The notes beneath the pieces are model-generated. The model was given only the letters and a program-made list of their open reading frames with translations. It was not told the origin of the DNA and made no database searches. Position numbers and translations under genes: made by a program. Below are positions 36,991 to 47,379 of a DNA stretch of 64,000 nucleotides, piece by piece (position 1 is the first letter of the stretch; each line of letters opens with the position of its first letter). Source of the stretch: [Eubacterium] infirmum (lineage in GTDB: Bacteria; Bacillota; Clostridia; Peptostreptococcales; Anaerovoracaceae); contig UGGN01000001.1 of NCBI GenBank assembly GCA_900450455.1, forward strand, positions 496,001-560,000, in the 5' to 3' direction.

Positions 36991-39216
36991 ATGGATTTAA
37001 ACAAACTTAATGATAAACAAAAAGAGGCGGTCAGATGTATAGATGGGCCGCTTTTGATAATTGCCGGAGCCGGCTCGGGTAAGACGAGTACGATGACTCA
37101 CAGAATCGCTTACATGATTGAGCAGGGTATAAGTCCGTACAGAATTTTGGCGGTGACCTTTACCAATAAGGCGGCGAATGAGATGCGTGAGAGAATCGAG
37201 AGCCTTTGCGGAGAGATTCACGGTATGTGGGTGATGACATTTCACGCGATGTGCCTGAGAATGCTAAGAAAACATGCAGGAGTTATCGGCTACGATAAGA
37301 ATTTTGTAATATATGACACGGCTGACCAGAATACCTTGGTAAGGAATATCTGCAAGGAACTTAATCTAGATAGCAAGGAGTTTAAACCTGCGTATATTGC
37401 ATCGGTTATAAGCGATAAGAAAGAGCAGGGAGTAACACCTCAGGAGTTTGCCGAGAATGCCATAGGTATGAAGAATAAGCTTCTAGCTAGGGCGTATCAG
37501 ATGTATGAGAAGGTTTTGAGAGACAATAATGCAATGGACTTTGATGACCTATTGCTCAACACTCTGAGGATGTTCAAGGTAGATGAGAGCGTTCTTTTTG
37601 AGTACAGCGACAGATTTGAATATATAATGGTGGACGAGTATCAGGATACGAATAATATACAGTACCAGCTCGTGAAACTGCTTTCGCAGAGACACGGAAA
37701 TATTTGTGTGGTTGGGGACGATGACCAGTGCATATATGAGTGGCGTGGTGCGGATATAACTAATATTTTGAACTTTGAGAAGGACTTTAAGAATGCGAAG
37801 CTTATCAAGCTCGAGCAGAATTATAGGTCCAAGGGCAACATCCTTGCTGCGGCTCACTCCGTAATTTCCAATAATACAGGAAGAAAGCAGAAGAAACTTT
37901 GGACGGAGAAAGAAGCCGGCGAGAAGATTACCTATTTTAAGGCTGAAGACGAAAAGGATGAGGCGGATTTCATCGCAAGGGAGATAAATATCCTAAAAAA
38001 TGGAAATCTCAAGTATAGCGACTTTGCCGTGCTCTATAGAACCAATGCTCAGTCGAGAGCACTTGAGGATGTCTTTGCGCGAAGGGGGATTCCTTATAGG
38101 GTTCTATCCGGAATGAGATACTACGACCGTAAGGAAGTCAAGGATATGATGTCATATATGAGGCTGGTACTGAATCCTAAGGACGATCTCGCTTTGAGGA
38201 GAATCATAAACGAACCTAAGCGTGGAATAGGTGCTAAGACGCTCGAGAAACTCTTTACCCTAGCTGGGGTTAGGGGGCAGAGCCTTATGGAATCACTTTG
38301 GGAGGATGATGTTTTAGACACTCTTCCTAAGAAGGCTTTTGAGGATGTAAAGAAAATGGCAAGAACTATTGAACTTTGCCGTGAAGAGGCTGATTCACTC
38401 AGCGTTGCCGATATTTACGACAGCTTGCTTGTAAATACTGGATACCTAAGTGCTCTTGAGTCGGAGAATACAGTCGAATCTGAGAGCCGCATAGAAAACC
38501 TCATGGAGTTTAAGTCAGTTATTGAAAACTACGAAAACGAAAGTGAAGAGCCTAGTCTCGAGGAGTTCATGGAGGGACTGAGCCTCATGTCAGAAGTTGA
38601 TAACCATGATGAGACCCAGGATGCAGTCGTTCTCATGACCATGCATAGTTCCAAGGGTCTTGAGTTTCCAGTTGTCTTCCTCCCCGGGATGGAGGATGGA
38701 CTCTTCCCGGGAGCAAGAAGCTTTGATTCGCCGGAAGGAATGGAAGAGGAGAGAAGACTTTGCTATGTTGGTATGACTAGAGCAAAGGAGAGGCTCTTCC
38801 TTACAAGCGCAACTAGGAGAATGCTCTATGGGCGAACCGAGTATCAGAGAGAGTCAATTTTTTTGAGAGAAGTGGACAAGAGACTTCTTACGGGAGATGC
38901 CATATTCGAGAAGAAGCGAGACAGCTTCCTTGGGGATGAGTTTACGGGTCCTGGTGTTTCGACGGGAAGTTTTGATGGATATATGAGTTCCAATAAGGCC
39001 GGCTACAAGCCTTTCGATTCACTGAGTTATTCCAAGGCGCATACCAAGAAGGTTGCTGCAGGTGGCGATGAATTTAAGCCCGGGGACCGGGTTAAGCACA
39101 GCAAGTTCGGCGAAGGTCTGGTCATAGAGGACGATGCAAAGACGATTTCGGTCATCTTTGATGAAGTCGGTCTTAAAAAGATGGCAAAGGGAATTGCTGT
39201 TTTGAAGAAACTTTAG
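36991..39216 (+). CDS. pcrA: ATP-dependent DNA helicase PcrA/UvrD
   Basis: This superfamily 1A helicase of 741 residues unwinds DNA 3' to 5' in repair and rolling-circle replication. Motifs: LNDKQKEAV (Q motif), AGAGSGKTSTMTHRI (Walker A), VDEYQDTN (Walker B), VGDDDQCIYEWRGAD, LEQNYRS, VLYRTNAQSR, MTMHSSKGLEF and CYVGMTRAKERL. The C-terminal DRVKHSKFGEGLVI Tudor-like segment is the part that binds RNA polymerase in PcrA. I prefer the ATG at 36991, with GGGAG six bases upstream, over the ATG at 36976, which abuts the previous stop. Confidence 0.96.
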   Translation: MDLNKLNDKQKEAVRCIDGPLLIIAGAGSGKTSTMTHRIAYMIEQGISPYRILAVTFTNKAANEMRERIESLCGEIHGMWVMTFHAMCLRMLRKHAGVIGYDKNFVIYDTADQNTLVRNICKELNLDSKEFKPAYIASVISDKKEQGVTPQEFAENAIGMKNKLLARAYQMYEKVLRDNNAMDFDDLLLNTLRMFKVDESVLFEYSDRFEYIMVDEYQDTNNIQYQLVKLLSQRHGNICVVGDDDQCIYEWRGADITNILNFEKDFKNAKLIKLEQNYRSKGNILAAAHSVISNNTGRKQKKLWTEKEAGEKITYFKAEDEKDEADFIAREINILKNGNLKYSDFAVLYRTNAQSRALEDVFARRGIPYRVLSGMRYYDRKEVKDMMSYMRLVLNPKDDLALRRIINEPKRGIGAKTLEKLFTLAGVRGQSLMESLWEDDVLDTLPKKAFEDVKKMARTIELCREEADSLSVADIYDSLLVNTGYLSALESENTVESESRIENLMEFKSVIENYENESEEPSLEEFMEGLSLMSEVDNHDETQDAVVLMTMHSSKGLEFPVVFLPGMEDGLFPGARSFDSPEGMEEERRLCYVGMTRAKERLFLTSATRRMLYGRTEYQRESIFLREVDKRLLTGDAIFEKKRDSFLGDEFTGPGVSTGSFDGYMSSNKAGYKPFDSLSYSKAHTKKVAAGGDEFKPGDRVKHSKFGEGLVIEDDAKTISVIFDEVGLKKMAKGIAVLKKL

Positions 39217-39238
39217 CTTTGATATAGGAGATAGAATA

Positions 39239-41215
39239 ATGGCTGATGTAAAGGCTTTGATGCAGGAGAAGATAAATGTACTAGATGAGGCTTCCAAGGC
39301 GTATTATGCGCGTGGCGAGGAAATCATGAGCAATTTTGAGTACGACAAAATTTATGATGAACTTGTCGAGCTTGAGAAGCAGAGCGGAATAATTCTTGCG
39401 GGAAGTCCAACTCAGCAGGTTGGCTACGAGATTCTTTCGGAGCTGCCTAAGGAGGTTCATCCTTCGAGGATGCTTTCGCTTGATAAGACAAAGAGTAGGG
39501 ATGAGCTAAAGGAGTGGCTCGGTGACCATCAGGGCATACTATCTTGGAAGCTCGATGGGCTAACCATAGTTTTGACATACGATGATGGTAAGCTGATTAA
39601 GGCGGTAACTCGTGGCAACGGTGATGTCGGCGAGGTAATTACACCAAATGCTAAGACCTTTGTAAATCTACCACATCAGATAGCGTATAAGGGCAATCTT
39701 GTTATAAGAGGCGAGGCAGTCATTTCATACGCGGATTTTGAGAAAATAAACAGTGAAATAGAAGAGAATGCCGGAAGGTATAAGAACCCGAGAAATCTTT
39801 GTGCCGGTTCGGTAAGACAGCTAAATAGCGAAATCACTGCATCTCGCAGGATTAGATTCTTTGCGTTTACGCTTGTAAGTGCATCGGATATAAGCTTTAA
39901 GACGAGGAGTGAGCAGATGAAATGGCTTGCAGAACAAGGTTTTGATACTGTTACGGAAAGACTTGTAAATGCCGACAACATAGTTGAAACGGTTGACCTG
40001 TTCGAGTCTGAGGTTCAGGAAAATCCTATTCCGTCTGATGGACTTGTATTGGCATTTGATGACCTTGAGTATAGCGCAAGTCTTGGAACGACTGCGAAGT
40101 TCCCGAGGGATTCGATTGCTTTCAAGTGGCAAGATCAAACAGAGAAGACAGTTTTGAGAGAGATAGAGTGGAATGCATCAAGAACAGGTTTGATAAATCC
40201 GATTGCTGTTTTTGATCCGGTGGAACTAGAGGGAACAACGGTTTCTCGTGCATCTGTTCACAACCTTAGCATAGTTGAGGAACTCGCTCTGGGAATTGGG
40301 GACACCATAGAGGTTTATAAGGCAAACATGATTATTCCCCAGATTTCTGCGAATCTGACTCGGAGTGCAAATCTGGAGCTACCTAGGACATGTCCGGCAT
40401 GCGACACTCCGGTGATAATCAAAAATGAACAGGGAGTGAAGACCATAAACTGCCCAAATCCTAAATGTCCGGCAAAGAGAATCAAGAGTTTGACTCTATT
40501 CGTTTCTCGCGATGCTATGAATATTGACGGGCTATCTGAGGCTACGATTGAGAAGTTCGCAGATGCCGGATACCTCAAGGAACTAGCCGACTTCTATCAT
40601 TTAGATAATCATAGGGATGAGATTGTCAAGGCTGATGGCTTTGGCGAGAAATCCTTTAATAATATGCAGAAGGCAATCGATGCTTCGAGAAATGTTAAAC
40701 CTGAGAAGCTGTTATATGCGCTTGGAATTCCGGGAATAGGGGTTGCAAATGCAAAGCTTATATCAAAGGCTTGCAAGGCGGAATGGAGCAAGATTGAATC
40801 TATAACAAAGCCTGAACTTATAGAGATAGATGGAATCGGCGAGGTTATGGCAGAGGCTTATGTTTCTTTCTTTGCTGATGAGGAGAATAGAGCTAAGCTC
40901 GCACGCCTTAAGGCTGAGCTTGACATAGACGAGAGCTTTGAGGAGGAGGGTGCCTTGCTCAAGGATTTGACCTTTGTAATCACCGGTTCGCTCAATCACT
41001 ATGCAAACAGGGATGAGCTAAAGGCTTTGATAGAGTCACTTGGTGGCAAGGTCTCAGGCTCTGTGAGTGCAAAGACTTCATATTTAATAAATAATGATAC
41101 GACGTCGACTTCCGGAAAAAACAAAAAGGCTAAGGAACTCGGCATCACAGTCATAGATGAAGAGACTATAAAGAATTGTATAGACAGTGAAGATTTATCT
41201 TTGCTGGCGGAATAA
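39239..41215 (+). CDS. ligA: NAD-dependent DNA ligase (divergent)
   Basis: LigA (658 residues) seals nicks using NAD+. Domain Ia (EASKAYYARGEEIMSNFEYDKIYDEL), the adenylation motif with the nucleophile Lys in SWKLDGLTIVLTY, RGNGDVGE, IRGEAVIS, the OB fold, a four-Cys zinc finger (CPAC, CPNPKC), helix-hairpin-helix repeats and a C-terminal BRCT domain are all in order. Several motifs depart from the usual text: RGNGDVGEVITPN for RGDGTTGEDVTAN, and KLDGLTIVL for KIDGLAISL. It may therefore be a lineage-specific form. It lies 22 bases after pcrA, with an AGGAGA site. Confidence 0.92.
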   Translation: MADVKALMQEKINVLDEASKAYYARGEEIMSNFEYDKIYDELVELEKQSGIILAGSPTQQVGYEILSELPKEVHPSRMLSLDKTKSRDELKEWLGDHQGILSWKLDGLTIVLTYDDGKLIKAVTRGNGDVGEVITPNAKTFVNLPHQIAYKGNLVIRGEAVISYADFEKINSEIEENAGRYKNPRNLCAGSVRQLNSEITASRRIRFFAFTLVSASDISFKTRSEQMKWLAEQGFDTVTERLVNADNIVETVDLFESEVQENPIPSDGLVLAFDDLEYSASLGTTAKFPRDSIAFKWQDQTEKTVLREIEWNASRTGLINPIAVFDPVELEGTTVSRASVHNLSIVEELALGIGDTIEVYKANMIIPQISANLTRSANLELPRTCPACDTPVIIKNEQGVKTINCPNPKCPAKRIKSLTLFVSRDAMNIDGLSEATIEKFADAGYLKELADFYHLDNHRDEIVKADGFGEKSFNNMQKAIDASRNVKPEKLLYALGIPGIGVANAKLISKACKAEWSKIESITKPELIEIDGIGEVMAEAYVSFFADEENRAKLARLKAELDIDESFEEEGALLKDLTFVITGSLNHYANRDELKALIESLGGKVSGSVSAKTSYLINNDTTSTSGKNKKAKELGITVIDEETIKNCIDSEDLSLLAE

Positions 41216-41231
41216 TCTCAGGAGGATAATA

Positions 41232-42233
41232 ATGCTGCCGGTTGGAAAGCTCGATAGCGATGTGCTTAAGAGGATAGTAATAGACAAGATAAAATATAAA
41301 TGCGAAGACGTGAAGGTTAGAGCAGGCGTCGGCGAAGACTGTGCGGTTGTTGGCTATGGTGACTATGATTGCGTTATTTCAACTGACCCGATAACATCGT
41401 CAATAAACGATGTTGGAAGGCTTTCAATTCATATTTCGTGTAACGATATCGCAAGTAATGGCGTGAAACCTATTGCCATAACTCTTGCGGTAATGCTCCC
41501 AAAGGGCACGAGCGAGGAGGATGTTGAGAATATAATGGCGCAGGCGGCTAAGAGTGCTGAGGAGGTCGGTGTTGAGATTGTAGGTGGACATACAGAAATC
41601 ACCGAAGCGGTAAATCAGCCCGTTATAGTTTCCACGGCTTTTGGAAAGACGGTGGCTGACGGCTTTCAGTCGGCATCGGATATGCGCGCCGGCGATGTCG
41701 TTTTGATGACCAAACAGGCAGGACTTGAGGGAACCGGTATAATTTGCTCGGATTACGAAAAAGAGTTATCCAAGGTCTTGAGCAGTGATGAGCTTGCAGA
41801 GGGTAAGGCTAAGCTGGACGATGTCAGCGTCGTAAAGGAAGGTGTAATTGCAGGCAAGATTGGAACTCACGGCATGCATGATGTCACAGAAGGAGGCATG
41901 CTTGGTGCCGTATGGGAGATTTGCAATATAAGTGGTCTTGGCGTTTTAATAGATGAGGATAGGATCTCGGTCAGTGAGGTAACAAAAAAGGTTTGCAAGT
42001 ATTTATCCATAGATTGGAAGAGGCTTATTTCAAGTGGCTGCATGCTCATTGTGGCCGGTGCCGAAAAAGCCGAATATATATGTGCTGAACTTGAGAACAA
42101 TGGCATTATGGTGAGTCAAATAGGCACTGTTACAGAAGCTTCAGAGGGACTGATGCTCAAGAAATCAGATGGTAAACTTGAAAAAATCGATCCTCCTAAA
42201 ACAGATGAACTCTACAGAATAATGGGAAAATAA
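41232..42233 (+). CDS. AIR synthase/HypE-like protein
   Basis: This 333-residue protein has the two-domain fold shared by PurM, ThiL, SelD and HypE, which all handle ATP and a phosphorylated or acyl-phosphate intermediate. Seen are GVGEDCAVVGYG, VISTDPITSS, SCNDIASNGVKPIAITLAVMLP, EIVGGHTEIT and the glycine-rich HGMHDVTEGGMLGAVWE. No other hydrogenase, thiamine or selenium genes are near, so the substrate is open. The start is the ATG at 41232, after AGGAGGATAAT; the frame extends upstream into ligA. Confidence 0.85.
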   Translation: MLPVGKLDSDVLKRIVIDKIKYKCEDVKVRAGVGEDCAVVGYGDYDCVISTDPITSSINDVGRLSIHISCNDIASNGVKPIAITLAVMLPKGTSEEDVENIMAQAAKSAEEVGVEIVGGHTEITEAVNQPVIVSTAFGKTVADGFQSASDMRAGDVVLMTKQAGLEGTGIICSDYEKELSKVLSSDELAEGKAKLDDVSVVKEGVIAGKIGTHGMHDVTEGGMLGAVWEICNISGLGVLIDEDRISVSEVTKKVCKYLSIDWKRLISSGCMLIVAGAEKAEYICAELENNGIMVSQIGTVTEASEGLMLKKSDGKLEKIDPPKTDELYRIMGK

Positions 42234-42253
42234 AAAAACTTAATTTTACACAC

Positions 42254-42282
42254 TTGAATTGCGTGCAATCTAGTTGTATAAT
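42254..42282 (+). promoter_or_regulatory. promoter of the flavodoxin gene
   Basis: TTGAAT (42254-42259) and TATAAT (42277-42282), 17 bases apart. Confidence 0.75.
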
Positions 42283-42329
42283 CATTATATCAGATAATTT
42301 AAATGATTATATTCTATGGAGGTATTAAA

Positions 42330-42737
42330 ATGAAAGTAGCAGTTAGATATTATTCAAGATCAGGTAACACAAAGAAGCTAGCGGACGCAGTTGCAGAAGT
42401 TGCAGGAGTAAAGGCCGAAAGTGTTGATGTAAAGCTGACTGAGGACGTAGATGTTTTGTTCATTGCAAATTCTCTATACTGGCATGGAATTGACAAAAAT
42501 GTAAAAAAATTTTTGGCTAATCCCGGGGCAAAGATTGGTAAACTCGTAAATGTGAGCACGGCTTCTCTTACAGACACAACATATCCTCAGATGCAGAAGA
42601 TTGCAGACAAGCTCAGCCTAAATCTTGCGTCAGAGGAATTCCACTGTAAGGGTCAGTTCAAGAACCTACACAAAGGACGTCCTAACGAAGATGATATTAA
42701 GCATGTAAAGGAATTTGCTCACAAAATCGTGGACTAA
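42330..42737 (+). CDS. flavodoxin family protein
   Basis: This 135-residue protein has the FMN phosphate-binding loop RYYSRSGNTKKLADAV near its N terminus, then alternating strands and helices (VDVLFIANSLYW, KLVNVSTASLTDT) as in short flavodoxin-like proteins. It may carry electrons at low potential in this anaerobe; partners are unknown. The ATG at 42330 follows GGAGG at good distance; an ATG at 42303 is open in frame but unsupported. It has its own promoter. Confidence 0.85.
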   Translation: MKVAVRYYSRSGNTKKLADAVAEVAGVKAESVDVKLTEDVDVLFIANSLYWHGIDKNVKKFLANPGAKIGKLVNVSTASLTDTTYPQMQKIADKLSLNLASEEFHCKGQFKNLHKGRPNEDDIKHVKEFAHKIVD

Positions 42738-42749
42738 GCCAAAGTTGAA

Positions 42750-42778
42750 TTGACATAAGTTAGTAAACAACATATAAT
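42750..42778 (+). promoter_or_regulatory. consensus promoter of the SRP RNA
   Basis: TTGACA (42750-42755), 17 bases, TATAAT (42773-42778): a perfect consensus, as expected for an abundant stable RNA. Confidence 0.9.
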
Positions 42779-42784
42779 ATAGAG

Positions 42785-42957
42785 TAGTTTTATATCGCTC
42801 TTTAATAGCTTCGTTTGGCATGGTTTGGGTCCTGCGCAATAGGACGCCGTGAACCTTGTCAGGTCCGGAAGGAAGCAGCAATAAGCGGAAGCTCTTATGT
42901 GCCGCAGATAAGCCTTCTTCATCGTCACGCGGAGCTATCAAAGGGCGATTTTTATTT
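42785..42957 (+). ncRNA. ffs: signal recognition particle RNA (small bacterial type)
   Basis: The conserved domain IV is unmistakable: GTCAGGTCCGGAAGGAAGCA (42859-42878) with the GGAA tetraloop arm and AGCAGC. The ends pair as CGCTCTTT (42796-42803) with AAAGGGCG (42940-42947) and ATAGCT (42805-42810) with AGCTAT (42933-42938), giving a closed rod of about 155-170 bases, followed by a T-rich terminator. No Alu domain is evident. Exact ends are estimated. Confidence 0.93.
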
Positions 42958-42974
42958 TGTTAGGAGTCTTCAGA

Positions 42975-44609
42975 ATGTATAAAGCGCTTTATCGTACTGA
43001 AAGACCGGAAACCTTTGATGAGGTAATAGGTCAAGAACATATAGTACGTGTTTTGAAAAACCAAATAGCGAATAACACCGTAGGACATGCCTATCTGTTT
43101 TGTGGTACGAGAGGTACGGGCAAGACGACCATGGCAAGACTCCTCGCAAAGGCTGTGAACTGTACTTCGGATGGAGAGAGGCCTTGTGGATGCTGTGATA
43201 ACTGCCTTTCTATTAAAGATGGCAGCTTCATAGATATGATAGAGATAGACGCTGCTTCAAATAACGGTGTAGAGAGTGTTAGAGAGATAAGGGATAGTGT
43301 CAATTATCCTGCTTCCATAGGAAGGCGAAAGGTCTATATCATAGACGAGGTGCATATGCTCTCTACAGCTGCCTTCAACGCTTTACTCAAGACTCTTGAG
43401 GAACCGCCTGAGGGAATCATGTTCATTCTTGCAACTACGGATCCGCAGAAGCTTCCGCAGACCATACTCTCGAGGTGTATGAGGTTCAATTTCAGGCGTG
43501 TTTCAGAGACCCAACTCGCAGGACAAATGAAGGCCATTTGCGAAAAGAGGGGAGTGAAAATCACAGATTCTGCGCTCAAGCTACTTGCAGCAAATGCTGA
43601 CGGATCTGTAAGAGATGGGCTGTCTTTACTGGATCAGTGCCTAGCGGGAACTGACAAGGTTTTAGATAGAGAAACCGTACTTGAGTTTCTCGGAACAGTG
43701 TCAGAGGGATTTTTCCTTGAGCTCACCGAAAAGGTTTGCGTTCGTGACACATCCGGGGCCTTACTGCTGCTGGATGAGGTTCTTGCCGAGGGTAAGGATG
43801 TCAAACAGCTGCTGAATGACTGGATGGCACATTACAGATCGCTTTTGATAGCAAAGTATATCAAGGATGCAGAGAACCTGTTAAACATGTCCGGAGAGAA
43901 CATAGAAAAGCTAAAGGAACAAAGTCAGGAAATGGATCTTGCTACTATAAACAGTTCGATTTTAACGCTGGCAAACACTATAAACGATGCCAGGTATTCA
44001 ACTCAACCCAGAACTCTTATGGAACTTGCTATAGTAGTTCTTGCAAATGGAATAAGGGATGGAGGAGCCGCACCTGCTACTTTTGTAGAAAGTACAGCTA
44101 GTGTTCCTATGACAAAATCCGGCAGGCAGGTAAAGGATAGAGCGGCTGCGCAGGAGATCAGGCAGGCAGCGCGAGAATCAAAGACTGAGAATCCGGAGCC
44201 TGTAGCTTCACAGAGTGAGCCGGTTCAAGATGTAGCATCCGGTAACGCTGGAGCGTCTTATGATATGGATGAGCTTTGGGAAAGAGTTTGGGATAGACTT
44301 CCTGAACACGGTAGTATTTCCATGGTTCGTATGAACACAAGTCTTGCCGGTGTAAATGAAAGAGAATTTAAGGTGATTGCTTGCAGTGATTTTGTAAGAG
44401 ATTTAGCCGAAAAAAATACAGAAATTATTACAAAAGCCGTGGCGGACGAGGTCGGAAGACCGCTGAAGATGGTTTTGAGAAGTGCAAGCGATGCAGTAGA
44501 CCTAGAGGAAGCATCTGTAAAAAGTACTGATTCTAGTAATGACGAAGAGGCGAAGAAAATCGCCGAGGCACTCGAAAGTTCATTTAACATTAAGCCACGC
44601 ATAGAATAG
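42975..44609 (+). CDS. dnaX: DNA polymerase III subunits gamma/tau
   Basis: DnaX (544 residues) is the clamp-loader ATPase. [23 protein letters not shown], the Walker [20 protein letters not shown], a four-Cys zinc module, the DEXX box IIDEVHMLS and the SRC-finger motif [11 protein letters not shown] are present. The C-terminal third is the tau part that binds polymerase, with an acidic and variable linker. I start at the ATG at 42975, after AGGAG (42962-42966). The next genes ybaB and recR follow closely, the standard replication/repair grouping. Confidence 0.96.
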   Translation: MYKALYRTERPETFDEVIGQEHIVRVLKNQIANNTVGHAYLFCGTRGTGKTTMARLLAKAVNCTSDGERPCGCCDNCLSIKDGSFIDMIEIDAASNNGVESVREIRDSVNYPASIGRRKVYIIDEVHMLSTAAFNALLKTLEEPPEGIMFILATTDPQKLPQTILSRCMRFNFRRVSETQLAGQMKAICEKRGVKITDSALKLLAANADGSVRDGLSLLDQCLAGTDKVLDRETVLEFLGTVSEGFFLELTEKVCVRDTSGALLLLDEVLAEGKDVKQLLNDWMAHYRSLLIAKYIKDAENLLNMSGENIEKLKEQSQEMDLATINSSILTLANTINDARYSTQPRTLMELAIVVLANGIRDGGAAPATFVESTASVPMTKSGRQVKDRAAAQEIRQAARESKTENPEPVASQSEPVQDVASGNAGASYDMDELWERVWDRLPEHGSISMVRMNTSLAGVNEREFKVIACSDFVRDLAEKNTEIITKAVADEVGRPLKMVLRSASDAVDLEEASVKSTDSSNDEEAKKIAEALESSFNIKPRIE

Positions 44610-44619
44610 GAGGAACAAA

Positions 44620-44988
44620 ATGGGAAAAGGTATGAGAGCAGGTAAGAAGTCTAAGCCAAAGATGCCGGGTGGCGGTGGCGGAAGCATGCAGCAGCAGATC
44701 GCTCAGGCTCAGGCTATGCAAAGACAGCTTGCTATGATTCAGTCGGAGCTTGAGGAAAAGGAATTCACAGCCACTGCAGGTGGCGGTGCGGTTTCCGTAA
44801 CTGCAAACGGTAAGAAGGAGCTTACTGCTTTAAATTTTGATAAGGATGTTGTGGATCCGGATGATGTTGAAATGCTTCAGGATCTTGTGATGGCTGCTGT
44901 TAACGAGCTTATGCGTCAAATCGACGAGGCTTCAGAGACAGAGATGAGCAAGGTTACGGGAGGACTAAATATCCCGGGACTTATGTAG
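44620..44988 (+). CDS. YbaB/EbfC family nucleoid-associated protein
   Basis: This 122-residue dimeric DNA-binding protein has a basic Gly-rich N terminus ([16 protein letters not shown]), a helix rich in Gln and Met ([20 protein letters not shown]) and the family core [24 protein letters not shown]. It regularly lies between dnaX and recR, and here the spacing to them is 10 and 11 bases. Confidence 0.95.
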   Translation: MGKGMRAGKKSKPKMPGGGGGSMQQQIAQAQAMQRQLAMIQSELEEKEFTATAGGGAVSVTANGKKELTALNFDKDVVDPDDVEMLQDLVMAAVNELMRQIDEASETEMSKVTGGLNIPGLM

Positions 44989-44999
44989 GAGCCTGAGAT

Positions 45000-45599
45000 A
45001 TGGCACAGTATCCGCGTCCGTTAGGACGACTTATAGGAGAGTTATCAAAACTCCCGGGCATCGGTGGAAAGACAGCTCAGAGACTTGCTTTTCACATTTT
45101 ATCGCTTGATGACAATGAGGCTAAGGCACTTGCCGATTCCATAGTCGTAGCAAAGAACTCTATGCGCTACTGTTCAATCTGTGGAAATTTGACTGAGAGC
45201 GACCCATGTCCCATATGTAGCGATAAGAATAGAAGGCAGGATATTATTTGCGTTGTCGAGAATCCTCGCGATGTAATTGCCATGGAGAGAATCCGTGAGT
45301 TCAACGGTCTATACCATGTTCTTCACGGCTCTATTTCACCTATGGACGGAATCGGTCCTGAGGATATAAACCTCAAGTCACTTATCATGCGCCTTAAGGA
45401 CGAGGGGATCAAGGAGATTATCCTAGCTACGAACCCAACCATCGAGGGTGAGGCGACGGCTATGTACATCGCCAGGCTTGTTAAGCCTATAGGAGTTAAG
45501 GTGAGCAGAATCGCTAACGGAATACCTATTGGAGGGGATTTGGAGTATGCTGACGAGGTGACTTTGCTCAAGGCCTTGGAGGGTAGAAGAGAGATTTAG
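45000..45599 (+). CDS. recR: recombination protein RecR
   Basis: RecR (199 residues) helps RecF/RecO load RecA at gaps. The helix-hairpin-helix [20 protein letters not shown], the zinc finger [16 protein letters not shown], and the Toprim domain ([34 protein letters not shown]) are intact. A GGAGCCTGAGATATG context is used for the start. Confidence 0.97.
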   Translation: MAQYPRPLGRLIGELSKLPGIGGKTAQRLAFHILSLDDNEAKALADSIVVAKNSMRYCSICGNLTESDPCPICSDKNRRQDIICVVENPRDVIAMERIREFNGLYHVLHGSISPMDGIGPEDINLKSLIMRLKDEGIKEIILATNPTIEGEATAMYIARLVKPIGVKVSRIANGIPIGGDLEYADEVTLLKALEGRREI

Positions 45600-45628
45600 A
45601 AGAAGCTGAAAGAGTGATAATTTTAAAT

Positions 45629-45698
45629 GAAGCTTGTTGCATAATTGAGGGATATTTAAGATCTATAAAGTCAATAATGCGATATGCTTCTTTTTTAT
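45629..45698 (+). terminator. terminator of dnaX-ybaB-recR
   Basis: GAAGC (45629-45633)/GCTTC (45686-45690) and GCAT (45639-45642)/ATGC (45677-45680) form a stem with a symmetric internal loop, followed by a long T run. Confidence 0.65.
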
Positions 45699-45777
45699 TT
45701 TATTAACATTAAATTTGCTCATATTTATGGACTAAATTTGTGATATAAAACAAATTATAATATATTAATTTTAGGTA

Positions 45778-45806
45778 TTGACACAAAGAAATCAAAAATA
45801 TATAAT
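45778..45806 (+). promoter_or_regulatory. consensus promoter of the symporter pair
   Basis: TTGACA (45778-45783), 17 bases, TATAAT (45801-45806). Confidence 0.9.
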
Positions 45807-45811
45807 GGGAC

Positions 45812-45949
45812 AAGATTCATTTTTTAAGAATCTGTAAATATTCACAGGTGATTTCGCAAAGAATAGGTGAATACTTGGTATAAGCTCTTATAAAGACTTC
45901 GTGTATCGTCGTTTTATGGGAAATCATAGTTAAAAATTGGAGGTTTCTA
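45812..45949 (+). promoter_or_regulatory. structured leader before the NSS transporters
   Basis: About 138 untranslated bases hold a hairpin AGATTC-9-GAATCT near the 5' end and a pair TATTCAC/GTGAATA around 45837-45875. I do not recognise a known riboswitch. Function unknown. Confidence 0.4.
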
Positions 45950-47350
45950 ATGGACAATATTGAAAAGAGAGGAAAGTTTAAGTCGAACTTCGGATTCCTG
46001 ATGGCATCTATCGGCTCAGCCGTAGGTCTAGGTAATCTTTGGGGTTTTCCATACAAGATGGGAAAAGGCGGCGGCTTTGCCTTTTTGCTCTTATATGTTG
46101 TCATGGTGGTTTGTATAGGATACTGCCTTATGATTGGAGAGTTCGCTATCGGCCGTAAATCGCGAAAGGCTCCGGTGGGTGCATACAAAGCTATCAACAA
46201 AAAGTTTGCCTTCAATGGTTGGTTTGCAACGCTTACACCATTCTTCCTACTACCTTTCTACACAGTGCTTGGTGGATACTGCATCAAATATCTTGTAGCT
46301 AACTTCGGTGATGTTTTGGGAACTTCATGGGGCATAGGAAATAGAGCGAGTGAGCAGTTCTTCGGACTATTCATTTCAAATACTGCACAGTCAATCATAT
46401 TTACGCTATTATTCATGCTGATGACCTTTGTTATCGTAACAATGGGAATCGGCGGTGGTATTGAGAAGTTCTCGGTAGTAGCTATGCCTGCGCTATTTGT
46501 AATGCTAATCATTGTAGTTATCAGAAGTGTCACACTGCCAGGAGCAACTGAAGGACTGGCTTTCATGTTCAAGCCTAACTTCGAGGTGTTCAAAGGAACG
46601 GGTTGGATCAGCGTTTTGGCATTGGCGGGTGGTCAGATGTTCTTCTCCCTTTCGCTTGCAGCCGGGTGCCAGATTGCATATGGTTCTTACATAGATGATA
46701 AGGAAAATCTGGAACGCAATGCTTTGATAGTTCCGGTAGCAGATATGCTTGCTGCTATTCTGGCAGGAGTAGCAACTATTCCGGCGGTGTTCGCATCAGG
46801 ACTTCAGCCGGCTCAGGGACCAAGTATGCTTTTCATAACTCTTCAGATGGTATTCAAGACGATGGGAGCAGCGGGACCTTGGTTTGCAACAGTATTCTAC
46901 TTGCTTGTATTCCTTGCGGCGCTTTCAAGCTCAATCGGTATGCTTGAGGGCGGTGTTGCATCATTCATCGATATGAATATCGAAAAAGGAAAGGCTCCGG
47001 GAAGAGGAAAGATAACAGCTATAGTGTGCATTATCACTTCGCTGGGCGGACTGCTTGTAGCGGCAGATGGACTTGGTTCAGGTGGACTTAAGCACCTATT
47101 CGGTTTCGAGACATGGCTGGAGACATTTGATCTATTCGGTGAAGGAATTTTGATGCCGCTAGGCGGATTCTTCCTTGCTATATTCCTTGGATGGTGCTAT
47201 CCAACATACATTGATGATGAAATTCGCAAGAGCAGCGACTACAAGAGTAAGAAATTCGTGCACATTTGTCTGAAATACATCGCACCTGTATTCATGCTTT
47301 TCATTTTGCTCGGTCAGATAGATTCATTTTTCAAATTGGGATTATTTTAA
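45950..47350 (+). CDS. sodium-dependent transporter, NSS family (copy 1)
   Basis: This 466-residue LeuT-fold symporter imports an amino acid or related compound with Na+. The first helix has the family text IGSAVGLGNLWGFPYKMGKGGG, with the unwound glycine region, and helix 6 region LALAGGQMFFSLSLAAG is typical. About twelve membrane helices are seen. TTGGAGG precedes the ATG. The substrate is not readable; bacterial members carry Trp, Tyr, Leu or others. A paralogue follows after 30 bases. Confidence 0.92.
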   Translation: MDNIEKRGKFKSNFGFLMASIGSAVGLGNLWGFPYKMGKGGGFAFLLLYVVMVVCIGYCLMIGEFAIGRKSRKAPVGAYKAINKKFAFNGWFATLTPFFLLPFYTVLGGYCIKYLVANFGDVLGTSWGIGNRASEQFFGLFISNTAQSIIFTLLFMLMTFVIVTMGIGGGIEKFSVVAMPALFVMLIIVVIRSVTLPGATEGLAFMFKPNFEVFKGTGWISVLALAGGQMFFSLSLAAGCQIAYGSYIDDKENLERNALIVPVADMLAAILAGVATIPAVFASGLQPAQGPSMLFITLQMVFKTMGAAGPWFATVFYLLVFLAALSSSIGMLEGGVASFIDMNIEKGKAPGRGKITAIVCIITSLGGLLVAADGLGSGGLKHLFGFETWLETFDLFGEGILMPLGGFFLAIFLGWCYPTYIDDEIRKSSDYKSKKFVHICLKYIAPVFMLFILLGQIDSFFKLGLF

Positions 47351-47379
47351 TGATAGGAAAAATTTAGGAGAAATATTAT

